DNA of 64,000 nt, taken from Massilia alkalitolerans DSM 17462 (GTDB taxonomy: Bacteria > Pseudomonadota > Gammaproteobacteria > Burkholderiales > Burkholderiaceae_D). Both the position numbers and the translations under genes were made by a program. Within the stretch, counting starts at the first letter, position 1. Each line of letters opens with the position of its first letter. This document shows, one piece after another, positions 1 to 8,657 of the stretch. The stretch covers positions 62,001 through 126,000 of the forward strand of contig NZ_ATYR01000008.1 in NCBI RefSeq assembly GCF_000427785.1. The letters run 5' to 3'. Under the pieces are notes generated by a model. It saw only the letters and a program-made list of their open reading frames with translations. It was not told the DNA's origin and ran no database searches.

Positions 1-414
1 GCTGACCGTGAGGCGGGTGTTGTTGGCGGTGCGGCGCTCGGCCGCGTTGATCATGTCCTGCAGCTTGGCGTCGAAACGGCTCAGGTCGCCAACCACCTTC
101 AGGCGGATGTTATTGGCATGCATCTTCGCCACTTCGCGCTCGAGCGCGGTGACGAACAGGCGCATCAGGAGCGAGACTTCCTCGGCCGGACGGCGCCAGT
201 TTTCGGACGAAAAGGCGAACAGCGTCAGGTATTCCACGCCGCGTTCGACGCAGTGCTCGACGACACCGCGCACCGCCTCCACGCCCTTGACGTGGCCGGC
301 CACACGCGGCAGCAGGCGCTTGGTCGCCCAGCGTCCATTGCCATCCATGATGATGGCGATGTGGCGCGGCACCTTCGGCGCTTCGGGAATGACAGTGGTC
401 GAACTTTTGAACAT
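1..414 (-). CDS. uppS: Undecaprenyl diphosphate synthase (isoprenyl transferase), partial at window edge
   Basis: Cis-prenyltransferase that extends farnesyl diphosphate with isopentenyl diphosphate units to make the C55 lipid carrier for peptidoglycan and O-antigen synthesis. The first 138 residues are visible; the C-terminal part lies beyond position 1. The diagnostic motif [10 protein letters not shown] is at residues 21-30, with catalytic Asp24, and SSENWRRP follows at 69-76, both hallmarks of the family. The ATG at 414 gives an N-terminus MFKSSTT that leads straight into the conserved region. It is the last visible gene of the rpsB-tsf-pyrH-frr-uppS run, the usual order in betaproteobacteria, where cdsA and dxr normally follow. 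Identity is secure; only the truncation by the window is a limit. Confidence 0.95.
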   Translation of the reverse strand, partial: MFKSSTTVIPEAPKVPRHIAIIMDGNGRWATKRLLPRVAGHVKGVEAVRGVVEHCVERGVEYLTLFAFSSENWRRPAEEVSLLMRLFVTALEREVAKMHANNIRLKVVGDLSRFDAKLQDMINAAERRTANNTRLTVS

Positions 415-444
415 CTTTGCTTCCAGCTGGGTCTTAAAGGGAGT

Positions 445-508
445 CGGACCGGCCGCGGCAACAAAACCGGGGCCGGTCCGCCTGGGTGCGGAGCGCGAAG
501 CGCTCCGC
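445..508. repeat. Two inverted repeats in the frr-uppS spacer
   Basis: Two perfect inverted repeats lie side by side. One has 10-bp arms (CGGACCGGCC at 445-454 and its complement at 471-480); the other is a hairpin with 9-bp arms and a GAA loop at 488-508, starting 12 bases past the frr stop. Neither is followed by a T-run on the minus strand, so a classical terminator is not supported. They may stabilise the frr 3' end or attenuate transcription into uppS. Confidence 0.5.
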
Positions 509-519
509 AAGGCCCAGTA

Positions 520-1080
520 TTACACCGTCATGATGTCTTTTTCTTTATCGGCCAGCAACTTGTCGATCTCGGCAACGAACTTGTCGGTCAGCTTCTGGAT
601 CTCGTCGCTCGAGCGGCGCTCGTCGTCTTCAGACGCGGTCTTGTCCTTGACCATTTTCTTGACGGCTTCGTTGGCGTCGCGACGGATATTGCGCACGGCA
701 ATCTTAGCGTCCTCGCCTTCCGACTTGGTCAGCTTGACCATTTCCTTGCGGCGCTCTTCGGTCAGCGGCGGGGTCGGCACGCGGATCATGTCGCCCTGCG
801 ACGACGGGTTCAGGCCCAGGTCGGAGTCGCGGATCGCCTTTTCGATGGTGCTCCCCATCTTCTTTTCGAACGGGGCCACGCCGATGGTGCGGGCGTCGAT
901 CAGGGTCAGGTTGGCGACCTGCGACAGCGGGACCGGCGAACCGTAGTATTCGACCATCACGGAATCGAGGATGCCGGCGTGGGCGCGGCCGGTACGGACC
1001 TTGGCCAGGTTGGCCCGCAGGGTCTCGATGGACTTGGTCATGCGCTCCTGCGCGTTCTTCTTGACGTCAGCTAAGGACAT
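520..1080 (-). CDS. frr: Ribosome recycling factor
   Basis: Ribosome recycling factor splits the post-termination 70S complex together with EF-G. The 186-residue product matches the usual length of about 185. It opens [14 protein letters not shown] and carries the helix-bundle segments [15 protein letters not shown] and [14 protein letters not shown], then the characteristic [18 protein letters not shown] stretch. The ATG at 1080 is preceded by AGGAG at a 7-base spacing. It follows pyrH by 35 bases on the same strand, so the two are probably co-transcribed. Confidence 0.98.
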   Translation of the reverse strand: MSLADVKKNAQERMTKSIETLRANLAKVRTGRAHAGILDSVMVEYYGSPVPLSQVANLTLIDARTIGVAPFEKKMGSTIEKAIRDSDLGLNPSSQGDMIRVPTPPLTEERRKEMVKLTKSEGEDAKIAVRNIRRDANEAVKKMVKDKTASEDDERRSSDEIQKLTDKFVAEIDKLLADKEKDIMTV

Positions 1081-1115
1081 GCTGCACTCCTATATTTTAA
1101 TTTTTGAAACAAAAC

Positions 1116-1832
1116 TCAAACGTGTACCAGTGTACCCTCGTCTTCACCCATGATCACGGCTTTCATTGCGCCGGGCTTAACGATGGAGAAGACCTTGATC
1201 GGCAGCTTCTGGTCACGGCACAGGGCGAACGCGGTAGCGTCCATCACCTGCAGGTTCTTGGCGATCGCCTCGTCGAAGGAGATCGAATTGTAGCGGGTGG
1301 CGCTCGGGTCCTTCTTCGGGTCGGCGGTGTAGACGCCGTCGACCTTGGTTGCCTTCAGGACGATCTCGGCCGAGATCTCGGCGCCGCGCAGGGCGGCGGC
1401 GGTGTCGGTGGTGAAGAAGGGGTTGCCGGTGCCGGCGGCGAACACCACGACCTTGCCCTCTTCCAGGTACTGCAGGGCCTTCGGGCGCACGTAGGGCTCG
1501 ACCACCTGCTCGATGCTGATCGCCGACATCACGCGCGCGGTGATGCCCACGTGGCGCATCGAATCGGCCAGGGCCAGGGCGTTCATGACGGTGGCGAGCA
1601 TGCCCATGTAGTCCGCGGTGGCGCGGTCCATGCCCTGGGCGCCCGGGGCCACGCCGCGGAAGATGTTGCCGCCGCCGATCACGACCGCCACCTGCACGCC
1701 CAGCTTCGCCACTTCCGCCACGTCGGCGACCATGCGGTCGATGGTGGCGCGGTTGATGCCGAACTGGTCGTCACCCATCAGCGCTTCGCCAGACAGTTTG
1801 AGGAGGACTCGTTGGTAGGCTGGTTTTGTCAT
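1116..1832 (-). CDS. pyrH: UMP kinase (uridylate kinase)
   Basis: Bacterial-type UMP kinase of the amino-acid kinase fold converts UMP to UDP in pyrimidine nucleotide synthesis. It is hexameric and cytosolic in characterised homologues. The 238-residue protein shows the N-terminal phosphate-binding segment KLSGEALMG and the glycine-rich IGGGNIFRG, with the nucleotide-binding [17 protein letters not shown] region in the second half. AGGAG lies 10 bases before the ATG. The gene sits between tsf and frr, the standard arrangement, and is separated from tsf by a hairpin terminator at 1965-1987, so it may have its own promoter or rely on readthrough. Confidence 0.98.
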   Translation of the reverse strand: MTKPAYQRVLLKLSGEALMGDDQFGINRATIDRMVADVAEVAKLGVQVAVVIGGGNIFRGVAPGAQGMDRATADYMGMLATVMNALALADSMRHVGITARVMSAISIEQVVEPYVRPKALQYLEEGKVVVFAAGTGNPFFTTDTAAALRGAEISAEIVLKATKVDGVYTADPKKDPSATRYNSISFDEAIAKNLQVMDATAFALCRDQKLPIKVFSIVKPGAMKAVIMGEDEGTLVHV

Positions 1833-1964
1833 GATGAAGCGGCTCCTATGTTGTGTTTCGAATTCGGGTCCGACCGCCGGCTCGTGGCCGACGATCTCAT
1901 CTGCAAAACAGATGGCTGTTCGGGCTGCCGCTCCGCGCCTACCGACGCACGCGGCAGCACCCTA

Positions 1965-1987
1965 CAAAAACGGGCCTTTCGGCCCGC
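1965..1987 (-). terminator. Rho-independent terminator after tsf
   Basis: On the minus strand a GC stem (CGGGCC paired with GGCCCG, extended by one more pair) closes a GAAA tetraloop and is followed directly by TTTTTG. It begins 9 bases past the tsf stop. This is a textbook intrinsic terminator or attenuator between tsf and pyrH. Confidence 0.85.
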
Positions 1988-1995
1988 TTTGTTGA

Positions 1996-2901
1996 TTACT
2001 GCTTGTTGGCAGCCATCTGGGCTGCGACTTCTGCTGCGAAGTCGTCCACCTTCTTCTCGATGCCTTCGCCGACGACGTACATCGTGAATGCCTTCACGCT
2101 GGCGTTCGAGGCCTTCAGGTACTGCTCGATCGACTGCTTGTCGTTCTTCACGAATGCCTGGTTCAGCAGCGAGACTTCCTTCAGGTACTTCTGCACCGAA
2201 CCGTCGATACGCTTGGCGACGATCTCGGCCGACTGCGGCTGCTTGCCTTCGGCGACGGCCTTGTCGGCGTCTTCCTGGGCTTTCAGCTGGGCAACCGAAC
2301 GCTCTTTCTCGATCAGTTCAGCAGGCACTTGCTCTGCCGACAGGGAAACCGGCTTCATTGCAGCGATGTGCATCGCCACGTCCTTGCCGACCTGGTCGTC
2401 GCCTTCGAACTCGACCATGACGCCGATACGGGCGCCGTGCAGGTACGAAGCCAGCTTGGCGGTGGTTTCGAAGCGCTGGAAGCGGCGAACGGTCATATTC
2501 TCGCCGATTTTACCGATCAGTGCCGTACGCACGTCATCGAAGGTCTTGCCTTCGTGCGACAGGGCTGCCAGGGCGGCGACGTCGGACGGGTTCTGCTCGG
2601 CGACCAGGCGGGCTGCCAGGTTGGCCATGGCCAGGAAGTCGTCGTTCTTGGCGACGAAGTCGGTTTCGCTGTTGATTTCAACCAGCGCGCCGATGTTGCC
2701 CGAGATGTAAGCGGCGACCACGCCTTCGGCGGTGATACGCGATGCTGCCTTCGATGCCTTGCCGCCCAGCTTGACGCGCAGGATCTCTTCGGCACGGCCC
2801 ATGTCGCCTTCGGCTTCGGTCAGTGCTTTCTTGCATTCCATCATCGGCGCGTCGGTCTTCGCGCGCAGTTCACCAACCATCGCTGCGGTAATAGCTGCCA
2901 T
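1996..2901 (-). CDS. tsf: Elongation factor Ts
   Basis: EF-Ts is the guanine nucleotide exchange factor that regenerates EF-Tu-GTP. The start chosen is the ATG at 2901, giving [20 protein letters not shown], because GGGAG lies 8 bases upstream and the protein then begins at the conserved UBA-like domain; a longer in-frame reading upstream adds only non-conserved residues. The motif [12 protein letters not shown] near residue 16 is the family signature. The product is 301 residues, slightly longer than the 283 of E. coli. It is downstream of rpsB, with a terminator hairpin in between that may set the S2 to EF-Ts ratio. Confidence 0.98.
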   Translation of the reverse strand: MAAITAAMVGELRAKTDAPMMECKKALTEAEGDMGRAEEILRVKLGGKASKAASRITAEGVVAAYISGNIGALVEINSETDFVAKNDDFLAMANLAARLVAEQNPSDVAALAALSHEGKTFDDVRTALIGKIGENMTVRRFQRFETTAKLASYLHGARIGVMVEFEGDDQVGKDVAMHIAAMKPVSLSAEQVPAELIEKERSVAQLKAQEDADKAVAEGKQPQSAEIVAKRIDGSVQKYLKEVSLLNQAFVKNDKQSIEQYLKASNASVKAFTMYVVGEGIEKKVDDFAAEVAAQMAANKQ

Positions 2902-2985
2902 GTTGAATTCTCCCAAATATTTGATGTAGAGGCCCACATGTCCCACGGACATCCGGACGATAATTTATTGCTAAGCGTCGTGCTT

Positions 2986-3022
2986 GAAAAAAGGGGCGCT
3001 CGTGCTATGGCTCGGCGCCCCT
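2986..3022 (-). terminator. Terminator or attenuator between rpsB and tsf
   Basis: Read on the minus strand, AGGGGCGC pairs with GCGCCCCT at 2992-3022 around a 15-base loop and is followed by a run of T at 2986-2992. It lies 33 bases past the rpsB stop. Partial termination here would lower tsf expression relative to rpsB, which is known in other bacteria for this pair. Confidence 0.8.
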
Positions 3023-3054
3023 TCGATACTCAGGCAGGTCTCACCTGCCCTGCA

Positions 3055-3804
3055 TTACGCCTGCTCGGAAACTTCGACGAAGTCGTCGCCAGCGGCCTTG
3101 ACCATCTCAACGACTTCGTTGGTGGCGTTGGCGCGGCCTTCCAGGATCGCATCGGCGACGCCGCGTGCGTACAGGGTGATCGCCTTCGACGAGTCGTCGT
3201 TACCCGGGATCACGTGGGTGACGCCTTCCGGCGAGTGGTTGGTATCGACCACGCCGATGACCGGGATGCCCAGCTTGCCGGCTTCGGTGATGGCGCCCTT
3301 GTGGTAGCCGACGTCGACGACGAAGATCGCGTCCGGCACGCCGCCCAGGTCCTTGATGCCGCCGATCGACTTCTGCAGCTTGACCAGTTCGCGCGAGAAC
3401 ATCAGCGCTTCTTTCTTCGACAGCTTCTCGACTTCACCCGATTCGATCTGGGCTTCCATGTCCTTCAGGCGCTTGATCGAGGTCTTGATGGTCTTGAAGT
3501 TGGTCAGCATGCCGCCCAGCCAGCGCTGGTCGACGTAAGGCACGCCTGCGCGCTGTGCTTCAGCGGCGATGATGTCGCGGGCCTGGCGCTTGGTGCCGAC
3601 CATCAGGATGGTGCCGCGGTTGGCCGAGATCTGCTTGATGGTCTTCATCGCATCCTGGTACATCGCCATGGTCTTTTCCAGGTTGATGATGTGGATCTTG
3701 TTGCGATGACCGAAGATGAACGGTGCCATTTTCGGGTTCCAGAAACGGGTCTGGTGGCCGAAGTGGATACCGGCTTCCAGCATTTCACGCATAGTAACGG
3801 ACAT
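3055..3804 (-). CDS. rpsB: 30S ribosomal protein S2
   Basis: Ribosomal protein S2 of the small subunit. The 249-residue product begins [20 protein letters not shown], the conserved S2 N-terminus, and contains [30 protein letters not shown] and the [10 protein letters not shown] segment typical of the family. The ATG at 3804 has GGAG 8 bases upstream; the upstream in-frame extension lacks conservation. It is the first gene of the translation cluster and is preceded by a strong promoter and a structured leader, as expected for an autoregulated ribosomal protein gene. Confidence 0.98.
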   Translation of the reverse strand: MSVTMREMLEAGIHFGHQTRFWNPKMAPFIFGHRNKIHIINLEKTMAMYQDAMKTIKQISANRGTILMVGTKRQARDIIAAEAQRAGVPYVDQRWLGGMLTNFKTIKTSIKRLKDMEAQIESGEVEKLSKKEALMFSRELVKLQKSIGGIKDLGGVPDAIFVVDVGYHKGAITEAGKLGIPVIGVVDTNHSPEGVTHVIPGNDDSSKAITLYARGVADAILEGRANATNEVVEMVKAAGDDFVEVSEQA

Positions 3805-3904
3805 GTAATTCTCCAGGGTTGGGTCTTGAACGTAGCCAGTCACCTAGCAGGCACCCTTTGGCGGCCACGTTCGCGATTTCATTTAAAAGATGATTTTTAC
3901 AACA

Positions 3905-3927
3905 TTGCTCGATGCGAATACGAGCAA
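3905..3927 (-). promoter_or_regulatory. 5'-terminal hairpin of the rpsB leader
   Basis: The predicted rpsB transcript starts near 3927 and would open directly with a 7-bp perfect hairpin, TTGCTCG paired with CGAGCAA around a 9-base loop. About 120 bases of leader separate it from the rpsB start codon. S2 represses its own mRNA through the 5' leader in gammaproteobacteria; whether this hairpin has that role here is inference. Confidence 0.5.
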
Positions 3928-3933
3928 CCCGAG

Positions 3934-3962
3934 ATTCTAGCGGGATTTGGTCCATGTTTCAA
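3934..3962 (-). promoter_or_regulatory. Sigma-70 promoter of rpsB
   Basis: On the minus strand a -35 box TTGAAA (3957-3962) and a -10 box TAGAAT (3934-3939) are separated by exactly 17 bases. Both are one mismatch from or close to consensus, and the position gives a leader of about 120 bases for rpsB. The -35 box touches the edge of the REPIN-like repeat that fills the rest of the rpsB-map spacer. Confidence 0.8.
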
Positions 3963-4084
3963 GGGTTCTGTAGCGTGGGCGGGTCTCCCGCCCACGCGGC
4001 GATAGCTGCAAGTTAAACCGTCGCGGCGGTGCCGGCGGTAGTTAACCGCGTGGGCGGCATAGCCGCCCACCCTACGAAACCCTT
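3962..4084. repeat. REPIN-like inverted doublet, family A copy 1
   Basis: Two GC-rich hairpins in mirror orientation. The left hairpin is a perfect 11-bp palindrome arm pair (GCGTGGGCGGG, 3973-3997); the right one has 9-bp arms (GTGGGCGGC, 4050-4070). The outer flanks also mirror each other: AGGGTTCTGTAG on the left against the complement of CTACGAAACCCT on the right. The same design recurs at 21137-21246. Two REP hairpins facing each other define a REPIN, a non-autonomous repeat moved by RAYT transposases in other bacteria; no RAYT gene is present in this window. Confidence 0.7.
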
Positions 4085-4089
4085 ATAAT
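4084..4089 (+). promoter_or_regulatory. Putative -10 box of map
   Basis: A perfect TATAAT occurs 33 bases before the map start codon. At the expected distance upstream there is no TTGACA-like element, only the right hairpin of the REPIN-like repeat, so the promoter would depend on the -10 alone or on a factor. The call is inferred from sequence only. Confidence 0.5.
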
Positions 4090-4121
4090 GGCGCAATATC
4101 ACACATTTGCAGGATAAGAAT

Positions 4122-4958
4122 ATGGCCTCCATCCCCAAGACCCCGGAAGAAATCGAAGGCATGCGCGTCGCCTGCCGGCTCGGCTCGGAAGTGCTCGACT
4201 ACATCACGCCCTTCGTCAAGCCCGGCGTCACTACCGGCGAACTGGACCGCCTGGCCAAGGACTACATGATCAACGTGCAGGGCACCGTCCCGGCCACCCT
4301 GAACTACGCGCCGCCGGGCTACCCGCCCTTCCCCGGCTCGATCTGCGCCTCGGTCAACGACGTCATCTGCCACGGCATCCCGGGCGAGCGCGTGCTCAAG
4401 AGCGGCGACGCGCTGAACATCGACATCACCCCGATCACCAAGGAAGGTTTCCACGGCGACAACAGCCGCATGTTCCTGGTCGGCGAGCCCTCGATCCTGG
4501 CCAAGCGCCTGTCCGAAGTCACCTTCGAATGCATGTGGCTGGGCATCGCCAAGGTCAAGCCGGGCAACCGCCTGGGCGACATCGGCTTTGCAATCCAGCA
4601 GCACGCCGAGAAGCACGGCTACAGCGTGGTGCGCGAGTTCTGCGGCCATGGCGTGGGCCGCGTGTTCCACGAAGAGCCGCAGGTGCTGCACTACGGCCGT
4701 CCCGGCACCGGCGAAGAGCTGGTTCCCGGCATGATCTTCACCATCGAGCCGATGATCAATGCCGGCCGCCGCGAGATCCGCGAGATGCCGGACGGCTGGA
4801 CCATCAAGACCAAGGACCGCAGCCTGTCGGCCCAGTGGGAGCACACCGTGCTGGTCACCGAGACCGGCGTCGAGGTGCTGACCATGTCGGCCGGCAGCCC
4901 GCCGCCGCCCGCCATCGTGCTGCCGCTGCTGGACCAGGGCGCCGCGGTTCCGGCCTGA
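4122..4958 (+). CDS. map: Type I methionine aminopeptidase
   Basis: Removes the initiator methionine from nascent proteins; a cytosolic dinuclear metalloenzyme. The 278-residue protein shows the metal ligands in order: Asp in NIDITPI, Asp in GDNSRMF, His in CGHGVGRVFHEEP, Glu in FTIEPMINAG and Glu in QWEHTVLVTE. The ATG at 4122 is preceded by AGGA at a good distance; the in-frame TTG 15 bases upstream is less likely. The tail past the last ligand is proline-rich (SPPPPAIVLP) and a little longer than in E. coli. glnD starts 14 bases downstream, so the two genes form an operon. Confidence 0.97.
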   Translation: MASIPKTPEEIEGMRVACRLGSEVLDYITPFVKPGVTTGELDRLAKDYMINVQGTVPATLNYAPPGYPPFPGSICASVNDVICHGIPGERVLKSGDALNIDITPITKEGFHGDNSRMFLVGEPSILAKRLSEVTFECMWLGIAKVKPGNRLGDIGFAIQQHAEKHGYSVVREFCGHGVGRVFHEEPQVLHYGRPGTGEELVPGMIFTIEPMINAGRREIREMPDGWTIKTKDRSLSAQWEHTVLVTETGVEVLTMSAGSPPPPAIVLPLLDQGAAVPA

Positions 4959-4972
4959 GCGAAGGAAGCGTC

Positions 4973-7567
4973 ATGGGCCAGTCCGCGCTCCTCGACAGCT
5001 CGCTTGGCGAGCTGCGCCAGCGGTTGAAAAACCAACTGAGGACCGAGCGCCAGGCCCTGATCGACGCCTTCCACCAGGACGGCAAGCCGGAAAAGCTGCT
5101 GCGCGGCCTGCGCAACTGCGTCGACGGCATCCTGCTCGAGGCCTGGCACGCGGCCGGCCTGCCCGCCAATACGGCGCTGGTCGGCGTAGGCGGCTACGGC
5201 CGCGGCGAACTCTTCCCCTATTCCGACGTCGACCTGCTGGTCCTGCTGGGGCAGCCGGCCGACGCCCTCACCCAGGCCAAGCTGGAAAGCCTGGTACAGC
5301 TGTTCTGGGACCTGGGCCTGGAAATCGGCCACAGCATCCGCACCGTGGACGAGTGCCTGGTCGAGTCGCGCGCCGACATCACCGTGCAGACCAGCCTGCT
5401 GGAAGCGCGCCTGGTGGCCGGCGACGAACTCCTGTTCGACGAGCTGCGCCGGCGCTACCGCGAGGCCCTCGACCCGCAAGCCTTCTTCCAGGCCAAGACC
5501 GCCGAGATGCGGCTGCGCCACGCCAAGTACGAATACACCGCCTTCGCCCTCGAGCCCAACGTCAAGGAAAGCCCGGGCGCGCTGCGCGACCTGCAGGTGA
5601 TCATGTGGGTGGCCAAGGCCGCCGGCCTGGCCGAATCCTGGAGCCAGATGGCGCGCGCCAAGCTGATCACCCGCGCCGAGGCGCGCCAGCTGATGGAAAA
5701 AGAGTACGCCTTCAAGGACATCCGGGTGCGCCTGCACCTGCAGACCAAACGGCGCGAGGACCGCCTGGTGTTCGACGTCCAGACCGCGATCGCCAGGACC
5801 TTCGGGCTGGAGAACGCCGAAGGACGCCGCGCCAGCGAATTCCTGATGCAGCGCTACTACTGGGCGGCCAAGGTGGTCACCCAGATGAACACCATCATGC
5901 TGCAGAACATCGAGGCGCAGCTGTTCCCGCGCCCGGCGGCGCGCATTCCCCTCGGCGGCGACTTCAAGGAGCATTTCGACGAGGTCAACGGCTTCATCGA
6001 CATCGCCCACGACGACAGCTTCGAGCGCCACCCCTCGACCGTGCTGGGCGTGTTCGTGGCCATGACCGAGCGCCCCGACATCAAGGGCATGACGGCGCGC
6101 ACCATCCGCGCCCTGTGGCATGCGCGGAACGTGATCGACGACGCCTTCCGCGCCGATCCAGCCAACAAGGCCCTGTTCCTGCGCATCCTGAAGGCGCCGG
6201 TGGGCCTGCTGCACGCGCTGCGGCGCATGAACGACATGGGCGTGCTGGGACGCTACCTGCCGGCCTTCCGCAGCATCATCGGCCAGATGCAGCACGACCT
6301 GTTCCATGTCTACACGGTGGACCAGCACATCATGATGGTGGTGCGCAACCTGCGCCGCTTCACGATGCCCGAGCACGCCCACGAATACCCGTTCTGCAGC
6401 GGGCTGATCGCCAATTTCCGCGACCGCTGGCTGCTCTACGTGGCCGCCCTGTTCCACGACATCGCCAAGGGGCGCGGCGGCGACCATTCGGAACTGGGCA
6501 TGCAGGACGCGGCCGACTTCTGCCGCGGCCACGGCATCGGCGAAGAAGATACCGAGCTGGTGGTGTTCCTGGTGCAGCAGCACCTGACCATGTCGACGGT
6601 GGCCCAGAAGCAGGACCTGTCGGACCCGGACGTGATCCAGGCCTTCGCCAACCTGGTGAAGGACGAACGCCACCTGACCGCGCTCTACCTGCTCACGGTG
6701 GCCGACATCCGCGGCACCAGCCCCAAAGTGTGGAACGCCTGGAAGGCCAAGCTGCTCGAGGACCTGTACAAGGTGACCCTGCGCGTGCTGGGCGGCGAGC
6801 CGCACAGCGCCGACCGCGAACTGCGCGCGCGCCAGAAGGAAGCGCTGGCCACGCTGCGCCTGTTCGGCCTGTCCGCCACCGCCCACGAGGCCTTGTGGAA
6901 GCAGCTCGACGTGGTCTATTTCCTGCGCCACGACGCCTCCGACATCGCCTGGCAGACGCGCGCCCTGCACGACAAGGTCGACAGCATTAAACCGGTGGTG
7001 AAGGCGCGCCTGGCGCCGATCGGCGAAGGCCTGCAGGTGGCGGTGTACGTGAAAGACCAGCCGGACCTGTTCGCGCGCATCTGCAGCTACTTCGACCGCA
7101 AGAACTTCAGCATCCTCGACGCCAAGATCCACACCACGCGCCACGGCTACGCGCTCGACTCCTTCCTCGTCACCGAGGACAACTTCGCCGGCAGCTACCG
7201 CGACATCATCAGCCTGATCGAGCACGAGCTGTGCGCGCAGCTGCTGGCCCAGGAAGCCCTGCCGCCGCCGACGCGCGGGCGCCTGTCGCGCCTGTCGCGA
7301 ACCTTCCCGGTCACGCCGACGGTCGACCTTCGACCCGACGAGCGCGGCCAGTTCCATGTGCTGTCGGTGGCCGCCAACGACCGCCCGGGCCTGCTGTATG
7401 CGATCGCCAGCGTGCTGACGCGCTACCGCATCAACCTGCATACCGCCAAAATCATGACGTTAGGCGAGCGTGTCGAGGACGTGTTCCTGATCGACGGCGC
7501 CGCGCTCAACAACCCACGCAGCCAGGTGCAGCTCGAGACCGACCTGCTCGACGCCCTCAAGATTTAA
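4973..7567 (+). CDS. glnD: [Protein-PII] uridylyltransferase / uridylyl-removing enzyme
   Basis: Bifunctional nitrogen sensor that uridylylates PII when glutamine is low and removes UMP when glutamine is high. The 864-residue protein has the nucleotidyltransferase motif GVGGYGRGELFPYSDVDLL at about 71-89, a central HD hydrolase domain (AALFHDIAKGRGGDHSELG), and two C-terminal ACT domains, the last ending in the segment around FHVLSVAANDRPGLLYAI. This is the full canonical order and length. The ATG at 4973 follows GAAGGAAG; a much longer in-frame opening upstream only covers map in another frame. It is in an operon with map and followed 21 bases later by a pseudouridine synthase. Confidence 0.97.
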   Translation: MGQSALLDSSLGELRQRLKNQLRTERQALIDAFHQDGKPEKLLRGLRNCVDGILLEAWHAAGLPANTALVGVGGYGRGELFPYSDVDLLVLLGQPADALTQAKLESLVQLFWDLGLEIGHSIRTVDECLVESRADITVQTSLLEARLVAGDELLFDELRRRYREALDPQAFFQAKTAEMRLRHAKYEYTAFALEPNVKESPGALRDLQVIMWVAKAAGLAESWSQMARAKLITRAEARQLMEKEYAFKDIRVRLHLQTKRREDRLVFDVQTAIARTFGLENAEGRRASEFLMQRYYWAAKVVTQMNTIMLQNIEAQLFPRPAARIPLGGDFKEHFDEVNGFIDIAHDDSFERHPSTVLGVFVAMTERPDIKGMTARTIRALWHARNVIDDAFRADPANKALFLRILKAPVGLLHALRRMNDMGVLGRYLPAFRSIIGQMQHDLFHVYTVDQHIMMVVRNLRRFTMPEHAHEYPFCSGLIANFRDRWLLYVAALFHDIAKGRGGDHSELGMQDAADFCRGHGIGEEDTELVVFLVQQHLTMSTVAQKQDLSDPDVIQAFANLVKDERHLTALYLLTVADIRGTSPKVWNAWKAKLLEDLYKVTLRVLGGEPHSADRELRARQKEALATLRLFGLSATAHEALWKQLDVVYFLRHDASDIAWQTRALHDKVDSIKPVVKARLAPIGEGLQVAVYVKDQPDLFARICSYFDRKNFSILDAKIHTTRHGYALDSFLVTEDNFAGSYRDIISLIEHELCAQLLAQEALPPPTRGRLSRLSRTFPVTPTVDLRPDERGQFHVLSVAANDRPGLLYAIASVLTRYRINLHTAKIMTLGERVEDVFLIDGAALNNPRSQVQLETDLLDALKI

Positions 7568-7588
7568 CCTTCTTTTTTTGTTTTCCCG

Positions 7589-8335
7589 ATGACCGAACCT
7601 GTCCGCCTTTCCAAACGTATGTCCGAACTCGGCCTGTCCTCGCGCCGCGAAGCCGATGACTGGATCGCCAAAGGCTGGGTGCGCGTGGACGGCAAGGTCG
7701 TCTCCGAGCTGGGCAGCAAGGTGCTGCCGCACCAGAAGATCACTGTCGAGCGCCAGGCCGCGGCCGAGCAGTCCAAGCGCGTCACGGTCCTGATCAACAA
7801 GCCGGTCGGTTACGTCAGCGGCCAGGCCGAGGACGGCTACAAGCCGGCCGTCACCCTGATCAAGCCGGAGAACCGCTGGCCGGACGACCCTTCGCCCGAG
7901 CAGTTCCACCCGACCCAGTTGCGCAGCCTGGTCCCGGCCGGGCGCCTGGACATCGACTCGGTCGGTCTGCTGGTACTGACCCAGGACGGCCGCATCGCCA
8001 AGCAGCTCATTGGCGAAAACAGCGCGGTCGACAAGGAATACCTGGTGCGGGTGCAGTACACCAAACCGGGCACGCTGCCGGACGCGGACCTGAAAAAGCT
8101 CAACCACGGCCTGTGGATGGATGGCAAGCCGCTGCTGCCGGCCAAGGTGCGCTGGCAGAACGAGGATCAGCTCAGCTTTACGCTGAGGGAAGGCCGCAAG
8201 CGCCAGATCCGCCGCATGTGCGACATGGTCGGGCTGAAGGTGCTCGGCCTGAAGCGGGTGCGCATCGGCAAGGTGAAACTGGGCGATCTGCCGCCGGGGC
8301 AGTGGCGCTACCTGCGCCCCGACGAGCAGTTCTGA
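7589..8335 (+). CDS. RluF-like rRNA pseudouridine synthase (RsuA family)
   Basis: Isomerises a uridine in rRNA to pseudouridine. The 248-residue protein has an N-terminal S4 RNA-binding domain (RLSKRMSELGLSSRREADDWI, residues 6-26) followed by the RsuA-type catalytic domain with the active-site aspartate in AGRLDIDSVGLLVL and the conserved EGRKRQIRRMCDMVG. The C-terminal LKRVRIGKVKLGDLPPGQWR resembles RluF, which modifies 23S U2604 in E. coli, but it lacks the long basic tail of the E. coli protein; RluB or RluE specificity cannot be excluded. No clear ribosome binding site precedes the ATG, only a T-rich stretch, so translation may be coupled to glnD. Confidence 0.85.
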   Translation: MTEPVRLSKRMSELGLSSRREADDWIAKGWVRVDGKVVSELGSKVLPHQKITVERQAAAEQSKRVTVLINKPVGYVSGQAEDGYKPAVTLIKPENRWPDDPSPEQFHPTQLRSLVPAGRLDIDSVGLLVLTQDGRIAKQLIGENSAVDKEYLVRVQYTKPGTLPDADLKKLNHGLWMDGKPLLPAKVRWQNEDQLSFTLREGRKRQIRRMCDMVGLKVLGLKRVRIGKVKLGDLPPGQWRYLRPDEQF

Positions 8336-8347
8336 GGGCTGCCGGCC

Positions 8348-8596
8348 TTATTGGCCGACGCAGATGATCCTGGTGTCGTACTCCTGGGCATTGCCCTTCT
8401 TTTGCTTCGCCCACAGGATCACCTCTTCGGCTTCGGCGACCGTCATCACGGTCGCTTTTTCCTTGTTCCGGATAAAGGACACGCCTTCGAACTTGCCCTC
8501 CTTGCTGCGCATGACCTTGGCAAATACGGGGGGTTTATTGCCTTCGTCGGTGCGCTTGTTTTGCTGGACGAGGTAACGCTGGTCGATGTTTTCCAT
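8348..8596 (-). CDS. Small conserved-type hypothetical protein, 82 aa
   Basis: Not recognised. The reading frame from the ATG at 8596 encodes 82 residues, beginning MENIDQRYLVQQNKR and ending YDTRIICVGQ. It is soluble and mixed-charge, with an alternating pattern (VFAKVMRSKEGKFEGVSFI) suggesting a small beta-sheet followed by one helix (AEAEEVILWAKQKKG). A longer in-frame start would run into the GFA gene and is rejected. It lies 61 bases downstream of the GFA-family gene on the same strand and converges with the pseudouridine synthase. The codon use matches neighbours and the frame is clean, so it is probably real. The Shine-Dalgarno is weak. Confidence 0.6.
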   Translation of the reverse strand: MENIDQRYLVQQNKRTDEGNKPPVFAKVMRSKEGKFEGVSFIRNKEKATVMTVAEAEEVILWAKQKKGNAQEYDTRIICVGQ

Positions 8597-8657
8597 GCTG
8601 GTGTACGTGTGGGAATCGGGGGCGCATTGTACGGGGTAAGGACGTTTGGCGCGAAAT

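Noticed and set aside
4691..7441. Long open frame (about 916 codons) antisense to glnD
   Set aside because: Same shadow effect; composition is Gln/His/Val/Gly-rich without motifs and glnD is complete.
8338..8362. Imperfect palindrome between the pseudouridine synthase and the small hypothetical gene, considered as a terminator
   Set aside because: The stem is interrupted and there is no T-run on either strand.
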